From assembly GCA_039583345.1 (NCBI GenBank), contig JAZDSJ010000007.1, positions 40,386 to 104,385 of the forward strand: a stretch of DNA of 64,000 nucleotides, written 5' to 3'. A model generated the notes under the pieces. The model did no database searches. It was given only the letters and a program-made list of their open reading frames with translations, and was not told the origin of the DNA. This document shows, one piece after another, positions 29,589 to 37,766 of the stretch (the first letter of the stretch is position 1; each line of letters opens with the position of its first letter). This DNA is from Tectiglobus diatomicola (lineage in GTDB: Bacteria > Pseudomonadota > Alphaproteobacteria > Rhizobiales > Hyphomicrobiaceae). The position numbers and the translations under genes were made by a program.

Positions 29589-30725
29589 ATGCGCTGTGCA
29601 AGCAAAACTCGTGTTGTTGTTGCTATGTCTGGCGGTGTAGATTCTTCTGTAGCTGCGGGCCTTATGAAACAAATAGGTTATGATGTAGTTGGCGTAACTT
29701 TACAATTACATGATCATGGCGCAGCTTTGGCGAAAACAGGATCTTGTTGTACAGGACAAGATATTAGTGACGCTAAACGTGTAGCAGATACCCTCGATAT
29801 ACCACATTATGTTTTAAATTACGAAGAGCGATTCCATTCATCTGTGATAGAGCCTTTCGCTGATGCTTATGTAAAAGGTCAAACTCCTATTCCTTGCATC
29901 ACTTGCAATCAGAATATAAAATTTATTGATTTGATGGATGCTGCTCATGAACTTAATGCCTCAGTTTTGGTAACTGGTCATTATATTCAGCGCCGTGACG
30001 GTCCGGACGGCCCAACCCTTTACCGTAGTCTTGACCAAGATCGCGACCAAAGTTATTTTCTGTTTGCAACAAAACGTAAACAACTCAAAAGTTTATTATT
30101 TCCTTTAGGCCATATGCGTAAGCAGCAAGTGCGCCAGTTGGCTCATGATATGAAGTTACCTGTTGCACAGAAAAATGACAGTCAGGATATTTGTTTTGTC
30201 CAAGCTGGACGCTACGCTGACGTTGTCTCTAGACTCAGACCAAATGCCGTTAACCCTGGGGAGATTGTTGATTTAGAAGGTAACGTACTTGGAATACATA
30301 AAGGCATCATAAACTTTACAGTGGGTCAGCGTCGTGGTCTTGGTATCGCTTCAAGAGATCCTTTATATGTAATTTTGATTGATGCTGAATCTCAGAAAAT
30401 TGTTGTGGGTCCGAGATCAGCCTTGTTTACTAATAGACTTGTTCTCCGTGATATTAATTGGATTGGCAATGAACAGTTTGGCAGCTGGGCACCTAAAAGA
30501 CTAGAGATTGCAGTTAAAGTGCGCTCTTCACAACCTACACAGCCAGCTTTACTGCATTACGACAATGAAAAAAAAATTACCACTGTTGATTTGTTAAATG
30601 GTGAGCATGGCGTAGCTATAGGCCAGGCCTGTGTGTTCTATGATAGTGATAATTTACAAGCGCAATTACTAGGTGGTGGTTGGATTTCCAAAACAGAAGT
30701 AGACACTAAAGCATCTAGACAATAA
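29589..30725 (+). CDS. mnmA: tRNA-specific 2-thiouridylase
   Basis: MnmA puts sulfur on U34 of tRNA-Lys, tRNA-Glu and tRNA-Gln. The 378-residue protein opens with the PP-loop ATPase motif VVVAMSGGVDSSVAAGLMK (residues 9-27). The first catalytic Cys lies in PIPCITCNQNIKF and the second in NDSQDICFVQAGRY. GHYIQR, DQDRDQSYFLF and the C-terminal beta-barrel (about 290-365) are in place. GAGG precedes the ATG. It is a single gene converging on ggt. The sulfur donor proteins are not in this window. Confidence 0.96.
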   Translation: MRCASKTRVVVAMSGGVDSSVAAGLMKQIGYDVVGVTLQLHDHGAALAKTGSCCTGQDISDAKRVADTLDIPHYVLNYEERFHSSVIEPFADAYVKGQTPIPCITCNQNIKFIDLMDAAHELNASVLVTGHYIQRRDGPDGPTLYRSLDQDRDQSYFLFATKRKQLKSLLFPLGHMRKQQVRQLAHDMKLPVAQKNDSQDICFVQAGRYADVVSRLRPNAVNPGEIVDLEGNVLGIHKGIINFTVGQRRGLGIASRDPLYVILIDAESQKIVVGPRSALFTNRLVLRDINWIGNEQFGSWAPKRLEIAVKVRSSQPTQPALLHYDNEKKITTVDLLNGEHGVAIGQACVFYDSDNLQAQLLGGGWISKTEVDTKASRQ

Positions 30726-30867
30726 TGACTATTGAAGGAATTGAGTGCGAGCCTATTTATAATCAATTCAGTGAGAAAATAGTTAATTTTATAAAACAAG
30801 TTGTAAGTAGTCAAATAAAGTAACTCTTCAGTAAAAGCTTGTTTTTAACAGTACAACAATTGTTTCA

Positions 30868-32463
30868 TCAATAACCTATCGCACATCCATCTTTGCGTGG
30901 ATCAGACCCCGCAGAGAGAACATTTTCTTTATAGTCTATCCAGATTGCCTGGCTTCCGCCAATCGGTTTTGAAGATTTTATGAGCTTGTGACCTTTAGCT
31001 ATAAGGCTTTCTTGAATACTCGCTGGTATACTTCCCTCCATTTCAATTAATCCACTGTAGGGATTCGGGAAAAACCGTGGATAATCCTGTGCTTCTTGAA
31101 TATCGAGCCCGTAATCAAATAAACGAGTGAGAAATTGCATATGACCAAAAGCTTGGTATTGTCCTCCCATAACACCATAAGGCATTACGGCACGATTGTT
31201 TTTGCATACCATGCCAGGGATGATAGTGTGAAGAGGTCGTTTACCCTGCGCGATGCAATTCGGGTGATTTGGGTCGAGAACAAATCCCTGCCCGCGATTG
31301 TGAAGGATTACACCTGTCCTCGGAGCCATCAGAACGCTGCCAAGGTTAGAAAATAGTGTATTGATAAAACTGCAACAATTTCTGTCTTTATCAACTACTG
31401 CAATGTAAACAGTGCTCGGGTGCTTTGGTGCAGTAAAGCTTGGTAGTAAGTTCATAGCTTTTGTTGGGTCAATAGCTTCACGCATTTGCTCAGCATGATC
31501 ATAAGAAAGCAGCCAGTCTGTTGGGATATTGGTCTGAACGGGATCTGCCAGATAAAGATTACGATCACGATACGCTAAACGCCCAGCTTCGATCTCTTCG
31601 TGTACACGCTCAGTGGTAATGGGGCTGTCACCGTACAGTTTAAATTTGCTAACTATATTAAGTAACAATAAGGCAATAACGCCCTGTCCGTTGGGTGGGC
31701 ATTGATAAATATCATAATCGTGAAAATTTACCTTTATAGGAACGACATAATCACCTTTGGCTGCTGCAAAGTCCTCCATGGTTTGAAGACCGCCTTGCAT
31801 CTGAAGGAATTCGACTATATCCTCGGCGACATCACCCGTATAAAAAGCATCACGACCATATTTTGCTATTTTTTGAAGCGTTGCAGCTAATTTCGGCTGT
31901 TGATGCATTTGACCAACTTTTAGTGCACAGCCATTTGGCATAAAAACACTTGCTGTAGTCTCATCCTTGAGAATAATCTCAGCTTCATTTTGGAGATCAG
32001 TGCTTACACGTGATGTGATTGGATAACCCTCTAGTGCATATTGAATAGCAGGTTGCAGTAATTCTCCTAATGACTTCCGACCATGATCTCGAGATAACGT
32101 GGTCCAAGCATCGACTGCACCTGGAATGGTAACAGCATGTGGTGATTGTCGTTCAATCATCGTCATACCTTGAGCTTGGTACCATGCCGCTGAGGCTGCA
32201 GCGGGTGCCCGACCCGAACCATTAAAAGCAATTAGCTTATCCGAACCTTCTGGCGCGTAGATACAGAAAGTATCACCACCAATTCCAGTAGAGCCAGGCT
32301 CAACAACGCATTGCACAGCGCAAGCAGCGATTGCTGCATCCATGGCATTTCCACCATTTCGAAGAACATCTACTGCAACGTGTGTTGCAAGCGGGTGTGA
32401 TGTTGCTGCCATGCATGTAGGGGTGTGAACAGGTGAACGGCCGGGAAGTTCAAAATCTCTCAA
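30868..32463 (-). CDS. Gamma-glutamyltransferase family protein (Ntn hydrolase)
   Basis: The family cleaves gamma-glutamyl bonds, as in glutathione, or acts as an acylase, after self-cleavage into two subunits. The 531-residue protein has NGGNAMDAAIAACAVQCVVEPGSTGIGG near the N-terminus. The N-terminal nucleophile of the small subunit is Thr351 in HPSTVYIAVVD, and GGQYQAFGHMQ lies near residue 435. No signal peptide is present: the start MRDFELPGRSPVHTPTCMAA suggests a cytosolic enzyme of the YwrD-like branch. It is last in the series eno-ftsB-queF-msrA-ggt. The substrate cannot be told from sequence. Confidence 0.88.
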   Translation of the reverse strand: MRDFELPGRSPVHTPTCMAATSHPLATHVAVDVLRNGGNAMDAAIAACAVQCVVEPGSTGIGGDTFCIYAPEGSDKLIAFNGSGRAPAAASAAWYQAQGMTMIERQSPHAVTIPGAVDAWTTLSRDHGRKSLGELLQPAIQYALEGYPITSRVSTDLQNEAEIILKDETTASVFMPNGCALKVGQMHQQPKLAATLQKIAKYGRDAFYTGDVAEDIVEFLQMQGGLQTMEDFAAAKGDYVVPIKVNFHDYDIYQCPPNGQGVIALLLLNIVSKFKLYGDSPITTERVHEEIEAGRLAYRDRNLYLADPVQTNIPTDWLLSYDHAEQMREAIDPTKAMNLLPSFTAPKHPSTVYIAVVDKDRNCCSFINTLFSNLGSVLMAPRTGVILHNRGQGFVLDPNHPNCIAQGKRPLHTIIPGMVCKNNRAVMPYGVMGGQYQAFGHMQFLTRLFDYGLDIQEAQDYPRFFPNPYSGLIEMEGSIPASIQESLIAKGHKLIKSSKPIGGSQAIWIDYKENVLSAGSDPRKDGCAIGY

Positions 32464-32566
32464 GGCCTACCTCTTAATTATTATCTGTATAAGGATGATT
32501 ATGATCATATCACTATGCAAAGCAAACAACTTCATTAACATATAGCAGTTACTTCTACGTAGTTAT

Positions 32567-33208
32567 TTACCTATACTGATACTGTAATCCAGTGTTCCTA
32601 AAGCCGTAACTTCTAATGGACTGTTTTGTAAGGTATTGTTGATGATAATCTTCAGCATAGTGAAAAAGTCCAGCTTTAACAATCTCAGTTGTAATAAGAC
32701 CGTAATGACACAACGTTAAAACTTTTTGAAAATTATTCTTACTAATAATCGCTTTTTTACATTGTTCAGGACTGGTATAATAAATACCGGAACGGTATTG
32801 AGCCCCGATGTCATTTCCTTGGCGCATGCCTTGGGTTGGGTTATGACCTTCCCAAAATATTTTTAGGAGGTTTTCATATGAGGTTTTTGACGGGTCAAAT
32901 GCAATTAAAACTACCTCACTATGTCCTGTGTTACCACTGCACACTTCCTCATAAGATGGGTTGGATGTAAAGCCAGCAGTATATCCAACAGAAGTTGTCC
33001 ATATTTTATCCGAACCAAGGTTTCTAAATAATTTTTCTGCCCCCCAAAAACAACCCATGCCGAAAATTGCTATTTCTATATTTTCAGCGAAGGAACCTTT
33101 GATCTTGCTATTTAAAATATAGTTACGGTCATCTATCATGACCTGCTCGATTCGGTAGTGCGTAGCTTTCTTAGTTTTTTCAAGCTTGGAGGATTTACTG
33201 TGCGACAT
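32567..33208 (-). CDS. msrA: Peptide methionine-S-sulfoxide reductase MsrA, lacking the usual recycling Cys
   Basis: MsrA repairs oxidised methionine in proteins. The 213-residue protein has the catalytic Cys53 in IFGMGCFWGAEKLF, and also SVGYTAG, EVCSGNTGHSEVV, NPTQGMRQGNDIGAQYRSGIYY and HYAEDYHQQYLTK. In well-studied members the segment after HQQYL reads roughly NPNGYCGLGGTGV and carries the resolving Cys. Here it reads QSIRSYGFRNTGL, so that Cys is gone. Other cysteines remain (for example in EVCSG and TLCHYG) and could substitute. An N-terminal extension of about 40 residues has no signal peptide features. It lies 153 bases after queF. Confidence 0.93.
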   Translation of the reverse strand: MSHSKSSKLEKTKKATHYRIEQVMIDDRNYILNSKIKGSFAENIEIAIFGMGCFWGAEKLFRNLGSDKIWTTSVGYTAGFTSNPSYEEVCSGNTGHSEVVLIAFDPSKTSYENLLKIFWEGHNPTQGMRQGNDIGAQYRSGIYYTSPEQCKKAIISKNNFQKVLTLCHYGLITTEIVKAGLFHYAEDYHQQYLTKQSIRSYGFRNTGLQYQYR

Positions 33209-33361
33209 ATACGGACCGCTTAATATTTATGTCTTACTTAGGACAAGCAAAAAAAATAATGCCATTATGAATTTAATTTCATAGTTTCTATTTTTTTGAA
33301 AAGTGCGCATACATCAAAAGCTTATATATTATTTTGCAACTGACAAATAGAAGATTACAAC

Positions 33362-33823
33362 TTACCCACGGCCGCGGTAGGGAGCAACTTGCTGATCTGG
33401 TAGCCAAATCTCAACTGGGCAGACCCCATATTGCCAAAAAACATCTATGGGAATACCGCCACGTGGGTACCAATAGCCACCAATACGTAAGAAATGAGGA
33501 GCCAATAGATCTACCAAGCGTTTGCCTACGGAAATAGTACAATCTTCGTGAAAAGCTCCGTGGTTGCGAAAGGAACCTAAATAAAGTTTGAGTGATTTAG
33601 ATTCTACAAGCCAGTCTTTTGCAACAAAATCTATTACCAAGTGTGCAAAATCTGGCTGGTTACTTACAGGGCAAAGAGATGTGAATTCTGGTATCGTAAA
33701 ACGAGTAACGTAGAGGCTGCTAGAGTGAGGATTAGCAAAACGCTCTAACAAGGCATCTTCTGGAGATGAGGGCAAGTTCGATTGGCTGCCTAATAAGTTT
33801 AAATTTTTATAATTATTCTCCAA
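33362..33823 (-). CDS. queF: NADPH-dependent 7-cyano-7-deazaguanine reductase, type I
   Basis: QueF reduces the nitrile of preQ0 to the amine of preQ1 in queuosine synthesis. The 153-residue single-domain protein has the active-site Cys51 in IPEFTSLCPVSNQPDFAHL, with Asp58 beside it. It also has LYLGSFRNHGAFHEDC, where the substrate-binding Glu and His lie. The length matches the short, unimodular QueF and not the long E. coli type. It lies 81 bases after ftsB on the same strand. The upstream queCDE genes are not in the window. Confidence 0.95.
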   Translation of the reverse strand: MENNYKNLNLLGSQSNLPSSPEDALLERFANPHSSSLYVTRFTIPEFTSLCPVSNQPDFAHLVIDFVAKDWLVESKSLKLYLGSFRNHGAFHEDCTISVGKRLVDLLAPHFLRIGGYWYPRGGIPIDVFWQYGVCPVEIWLPDQQVAPYRGRG

Positions 33824-33904
33824 CTGCCCTACCCTTTAAATCGTACAAGATGTTAATAAAATCTAAATAATCCGATTATAGTGAATATTTGTATGAACTC
33901 AAGC

Positions 33905-34207
33905 CTAAGATCTACTTTTAAAATGTAAGATAACCTCGTCATTATAGGCGAAACCTAAGTCGCGTCGGGCTATTTCCTCAACAATATCAGGGTCAGGTGG
34001 AGAAAGAGACAGCAAATCTACGTGGTTTTTTAACCTTAAATATACAGTCTCAAGACTACTAATCTCACTGGAAAGTTCATCTGAACGATTCGTGACATTA
34101 AACCGAGCCTCGAGACCATATTTTCCTGTGAAAGTGCTATATATGAGGAGAAATGCAAATGCAGTATTACAAAGCAAAACTAATTTGGACTGCAATGTCA
34201 TTTTCAT
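33905..34207 (-). CDS. ftsB: Septum formation initiator FtsB/DivIC-family protein
   Basis: FtsB is a small bitopic inner-membrane protein that joins FtsL and FtsQ in the divisome. The 100-residue protein has a short cytoplasmic start, one membrane helix (about 8-24, KLVLLCNTAFAFLLIYSTF), a coiled coil (about 37-68, with LSSEISSLETVYLRLKNHV) and the conserved tail VEEIARRDLGFAYNDEVIL. Position next to eno is typical for alphaproteobacteria. The pyruvate dehydrogenase genes that usually follow are missing. It lies 125 bases after eno. Confidence 0.9.
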   Translation of the reverse strand: MKMTLQSKLVLLCNTAFAFLLIYSTFTGKYGLEARFNVTNRSDELSSEISSLETVYLRLKNHVDLLSLSPPDPDIVEEIARRDLGFAYNDEVILHFKSRS

Positions 34208-34332
34208 AATTTATTCACAGGGCTGTAAACGCAAAACTTGTTGTTTATTAACAATACTATTATTACAGCTTGCATATTAATTATTAGTAAATTTTCCGAT
34301 GAAATTTATTAAATTATAATGCAGTTGTTCTG

Positions 34333-35622
34333 CTATGTCAGTCCACTACTGTCTAATATAGACTTGCCTGCATAACGTGCTACACACCCTAGTTCTTCTT
34401 CTATACGTATAAGCTGATTATATTTTGCAAGTCGATCCGAGCGGCAAAGCGACCCCGTTTTAATTTGCAAAGCATTGGTTGCAACAGCGAGATCTGCGAT
34501 TGTAGTATCCTCTGTCTCACCAGAGCGATGTGAAATAACTGTTGTATATTTTGATTTTTGCGCCAAAGTTATAGCGTCTAAAGTTTCACTCAATGTACCT
34601 ATTTGATTTACCTTGATTAGTATTGAGTTAGCCACACCCTTCTTGATTCCGCATTTTAATCGGCTGGTATTAGTAACGAATAGATCATCTCCAACCAACT
34701 GACATGAATTGCCAAGCTCACTGGTTAATTGTGCCCAACCATCCCAATCATCTTCCGCCATGCCATCTTCAATTGAAAAAATAGGATACCTTTTGACTAA
34801 GCTGCTAAGATAACTAACCATTTTGGAACTGTCAAAGGATTTACCTTCGCCGACAAGCTCATACCTGCCATCGCAGTAAAATTCTGTAGCAGCGCAATCG
34901 ATAGCTATCATGATATCTTCGCCTGGTATGTAGCCGGCTTTTTCGATAGAGTTCATTATGAAATCTAGTGCTGCTTCTGTTGATTCTAAGTTAGGAGCGA
35001 AACCTCCTTCATCTCCAACATTAACACTGTGTCCACGACTATATAGTTGCTTGCGAAGCGTGTGAAATACCTCTGCGCCTACACGAATTGCATCTTGGCA
35101 GTTTTTAGCAGCCACTGGCATAATCATAATTTCTTGAATGTCGATGGGATTGTGAGCGTGGGCACCACCATTAATGATATTCATCATTGGAACTGGCATG
35201 ATATGGGCTGCTGTGCCGCCGATGTATCTATGGAGCGGTAAGCCGCAAGAATCTGCTGCAGCCTTGGCAACAGCCAATGATGTACCTAGCAACGCATTTG
35301 CACCGAGGCGACTTTTATTTTCTGTGCTATCAAGTTTAATCAAAGCCATATCAATGCGACGCTGTTCTTCTGCCTCCATACCGCGCAGGGTGTCATAAAT
35401 TTCACCGTTAACTGCAGAGACAGCCTGTTTTACACCTTTTCCTAGGAAACGGCTCTGATCATTGTCGCGTGATTCGACTGCCTCGTGTGCTCCAGTTGAA
35501 GCTCCAGATGGTACGGACGCTCTGCCCAAAGTGCCATCTTCGAGAACAATATCCACCTCTACTGTTGGATTTCCGCGACTATCTAAAATTTCACGTCCTA
35601 AGATATCAATTATTTCAGTCAT
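34333..35622 (-). CDS. eno: Enolase
   Basis: Enolase converts 2-phosphoglycerate to PEP in glycolysis and gluconeogenesis. The 429-residue protein has the N-terminal ILGREILDSRGNPTVEVDI, the loop GASTGAHEAVE, INGGAHAHN, the catalytic Glu in VGDEGGFAPNL, the Mg2+ ligands in AIDCAATEF, SIEDGMAEDDWDGW and VGDDLFVTN, the catalytic Lys in ILIKVNQIGTLSE, and the signature SHRSGETEDTTIADLAV. All are intact. It opens a minus-strand series of five genes that probably share transcripts. Divergent from the ribosomal cluster. Confidence 0.98.
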   Translation of the reverse strand: MTEIIDILGREILDSRGNPTVEVDIVLEDGTLGRASVPSGASTGAHEAVESRDNDQSRFLGKGVKQAVSAVNGEIYDTLRGMEAEEQRRIDMALIKLDSTENKSRLGANALLGTSLAVAKAAADSCGLPLHRYIGGTAAHIMPVPMMNIINGGAHAHNPIDIQEIMIMPVAAKNCQDAIRVGAEVFHTLRKQLYSRGHSVNVGDEGGFAPNLESTEAALDFIMNSIEKAGYIPGEDIMIAIDCAATEFYCDGRYELVGEGKSFDSSKMVSYLSSLVKRYPIFSIEDGMAEDDWDGWAQLTSELGNSCQLVGDDLFVTNTSRLKCGIKKGVANSILIKVNQIGTLSETLDAITLAQKSKYTTVISHRSGETEDTTIADLAVATNALQIKTGSLCRSDRLAKYNQLIRIEEELGCVARYAGKSILDSSGLT

Positions 35623-36559
35623 GCTTGCGTATCCTCATCACAAGAAAGTATTCGTTAATTAGTAACTTGCTTTTATTTGATGCTCAAACCTAAATATTTG
35701 CGCTGATTCCATGATGGATTTTATCATTTGTTAATTTTAGATTTGGTAGATCGTAAAGCATGATATTTTCAGTTTTAAGAATTGATAACAATGCAAATTG
35801 CTAATTTTAATATTCTGTTACATTAGTATGAATGATAAAGCTGATATTTATTTTTCTTGTGAGTTTTCAATTGTTGTTCTTTAAAGCAGATAGATTTTCT
35901 TATATCATTGGGATAGTGTTTTATTGTATTATTTAGCATAAGAGGTTCAATAAATATAAAGTACTAATCTATTTTAAAGTACTAATTCATTTACACATTT
36001 AGTATTAAGCTTGGACCGTTCATAGATAATAGGCTATGTCTACATTTTTATTAAGATGTAAAAAAATACAAAATACGAGTAAATAAAGCCTTGTAGATAT
36101 AAATAAGCAGTCAGATGCTGCTTCGTTGTACGTTAAAGTAAGTGGTATTTTCGATTTTGCCTTGACCATGATAATTTTCTAAATCCTAGTATTGATTTAA
36201 TATAGCTAAATTGATTTATGGCATAAAGAGCATGTAAAAAATAAAGGATGGAAATTGATCTGATAATAGTTTTCAGTAAAGAGTAAGCCTAAGGAATATT
36301 ATTTGTTCGAAAAGAAATTAGTTATTTGAACTAGCTGCACTTAAATAATTTTAAAGCCTTTCTTAACTTATAATATGCTTTTAAAGCCCAACCTTCTGTC
36401 TAAAATTTCAATAAAATGTTTAAATATAAATTCTGAAGACTTCGTATTGATACATGGTGTTTAGGGTTGAAACCAGCATATGTAGTCCGCATTCCATCGT
36501 TCTGCCTTTAGACTATTACTATTTTGTGACATTATTCTATGATTTGTGCGAATCAAGTG
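35623..36559. other. Long spacer between eno and the ribosomal cluster
   Basis: About 940 very AT-rich bases between divergent genes. In most relatives rpoC lies directly upstream of rpsL. I found no rpoC fragment, RNA gene or repeat here. The eno promoter must lie in the left part. Confidence 0.5.
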
Positions 36560-36588
36560 TTGACCAAATCACTTGCTATATATATAAA
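36560..36588 (+). promoter_or_regulatory. Strong sigma70-type promoter for the str operon
   Basis: TTGACC at 36560-36565 and TATAAA at 36583-36588 are separated by exactly 17 bases. Each differs from the consensus by one base. Transcription would start near 36595, leaving a leader of about 205 bases before rpsL. Confidence 0.7.
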
Positions 36589-36719
36589 CCAATCATAACA
36601 CAGTGGGTCGTAGGTCTTGCTCACGTTATGGCATGTAATGTGATCCTAAACACTACTGTAACATCGCATTAAAATTAAAACGCCGTTGGAGTCATCTGCT
36701 CTAACTATTTGCATAGTAT

Positions 36720-36739
36720 GGACAAATTTAATTTTGTCC
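36720..36739 (+). promoter_or_regulatory. Perfect inverted repeat in the rpsL leader
   Basis: GGACAAA (36720-36726) and TTTGTCC (36733-36739) form a perfect 7-bp stem with a TTTAAT loop, about 60 bases before rpsL. It could be a leader hairpin used for translational feedback by S7 or S12, or a regulator site. No T-tract follows directly, so it is not a clear terminator. Confidence 0.45.
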
Positions 36740-36800
36740 TGCATTTCACTAATAATATATCTACGTTAAATCGTAGAATGGCTAGGGAGCCGGATGGCGC

Positions 36801-37172
36801 ATGCCAACTATACAACAACTAATACGCAAGCCTCGAGAGAAGCAATTCAAACGTAACAAGGTGCCTGCTATGCAGGCTTGCCCTCACAAGCGCGGGGTAT
36901 GTACACGCGTATACACCACAACCCCTAAGAAGCCTAACTCAGCGTTGCGTAAGGTTGCGAAAATACGTTTAACCAACGGATTCGAAGTTATTGGTTACAT
37001 ACCGGGTGAGGGGCATAATCTCCAAGAGCACTCGGTGGTACTCATCCGTGGTGGTCGAGTGAAAGATTTGCCGGGTGTGCGTTACCACATTGTTCGGGGT
37101 GTACTCGATACTCAGGGTGTGTCCGCACGTCGTCAGAGGCGGTCAAAATACGGTTCTAAACGTCCTAAATAA
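36801..37172 (+). CDS. rpsL: 30S ribosomal protein S12
   Basis: S12 lies at the decoding centre and affects accuracy. The 123-residue protein starts MPTIQQLIRKPREKQFKRNK and has the conserved TTPKKPNSALRKVAKIRLTN segment. That segment carries the Lys (KKPNS) where streptomycin-resistance substitutions occur, here the wild-type residue. The second such region, PGVRYHIVRG, is also standard. It is first in the str operon, 104 bases before rpsG. Confidence 0.98.
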   Translation: MPTIQQLIRKPREKQFKRNKVPAMQACPHKRGVCTRVYTTTPKKPNSALRKVAKIRLTNGFEVIGYIPGEGHNLQEHSVVLIRGGRVKDLPGVRYHIVRGVLDTQGVSARRQRRSKYGSKRPK

Positions 37173-37275
37173 TAGAGTGACATTGATTAGAGATTGTTAT
37201 TCACGGCGGCTCCTCTTTTCCTCCATTACGATCTCTCATGCTTTGTCGTCGCAGATAATATGAGAAGGTTGAGCA

Positions 37276-37746
37276 ATGTCTCGACGCCATAAGGCCGAAA
37301 AACGACACGTAAATCCAGATCCTAAATTTTCGGATTTAGTTCTATCTAAATTTATGAATGCTATAATGAAAGATGGAAAAAAATCCACAGCCGAGCGTAT
37401 AGTCTACGGCGCGCTGGATATAGTAGAGTCTCGCGGAAAGCAGGAACCTTTGCAAATGTTTCACTTTGCTTTGGAAAACGTAATGCCGACAGTTGAAGTG
37501 CGCTCGCGACGAGTGGGTGGTGCTACGTACCAAGTTCCAGTTGAGGTTCGTTCTGAGCGACGTCAGGCTCTAGCTATTCGCTGGATAATTACAGCTGCTC
37601 GTGCGCGAAATGAGAGTACTATGGTTGAGCGTTTGTCGGGTGAGTTACTTGATGCTGCCAGTAATCGAGGAACGGCTGTCAAAAAGCGTGAAGACACGCA
37701 CAAGATGGCGGAAGCGAATCGCGCCTTCTCCCATTATCGCTGGTAG
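37276..37746 (+). CDS. rpsG: 30S ribosomal protein S7
   Basis: S7 starts assembly of the 30S head by binding 16S rRNA. The 156-residue protein begins MSRRHKAEKRHVNPDPKF and contains VEVRSRRVGGATYQVPVEV, the family signature region. Its length is that of the short alphaproteobacterial S7. GAGAAGG stands upstream of the ATG. It is 20 bases before fusA. Confidence 0.98.
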   Translation: MSRRHKAEKRHVNPDPKFSDLVLSKFMNAIMKDGKKSTAERIVYGALDIVESRGKQEPLQMFHFALENVMPTVEVRSRRVGGATYQVPVEVRSERRQALAIRWIITAARARNESTMVERLSGELLDAASNRGTAVKKREDTHKMAEANRAFSHYRW

Positions 37747-37766
37747 GAGGCATTTCGGAGATTACA

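Noticed and set aside
33334..33537. Plus-strand open frame of 67 codons opposite queF
   Set aside because: It is antisense to the conserved queF frame and shows no family features.
36454..36672. Plus-strand open frame of 72 codons upstream of rpsL
   Set aside because: It overlaps the likely str promoter, has no ribosome site and no recognisable sequence.
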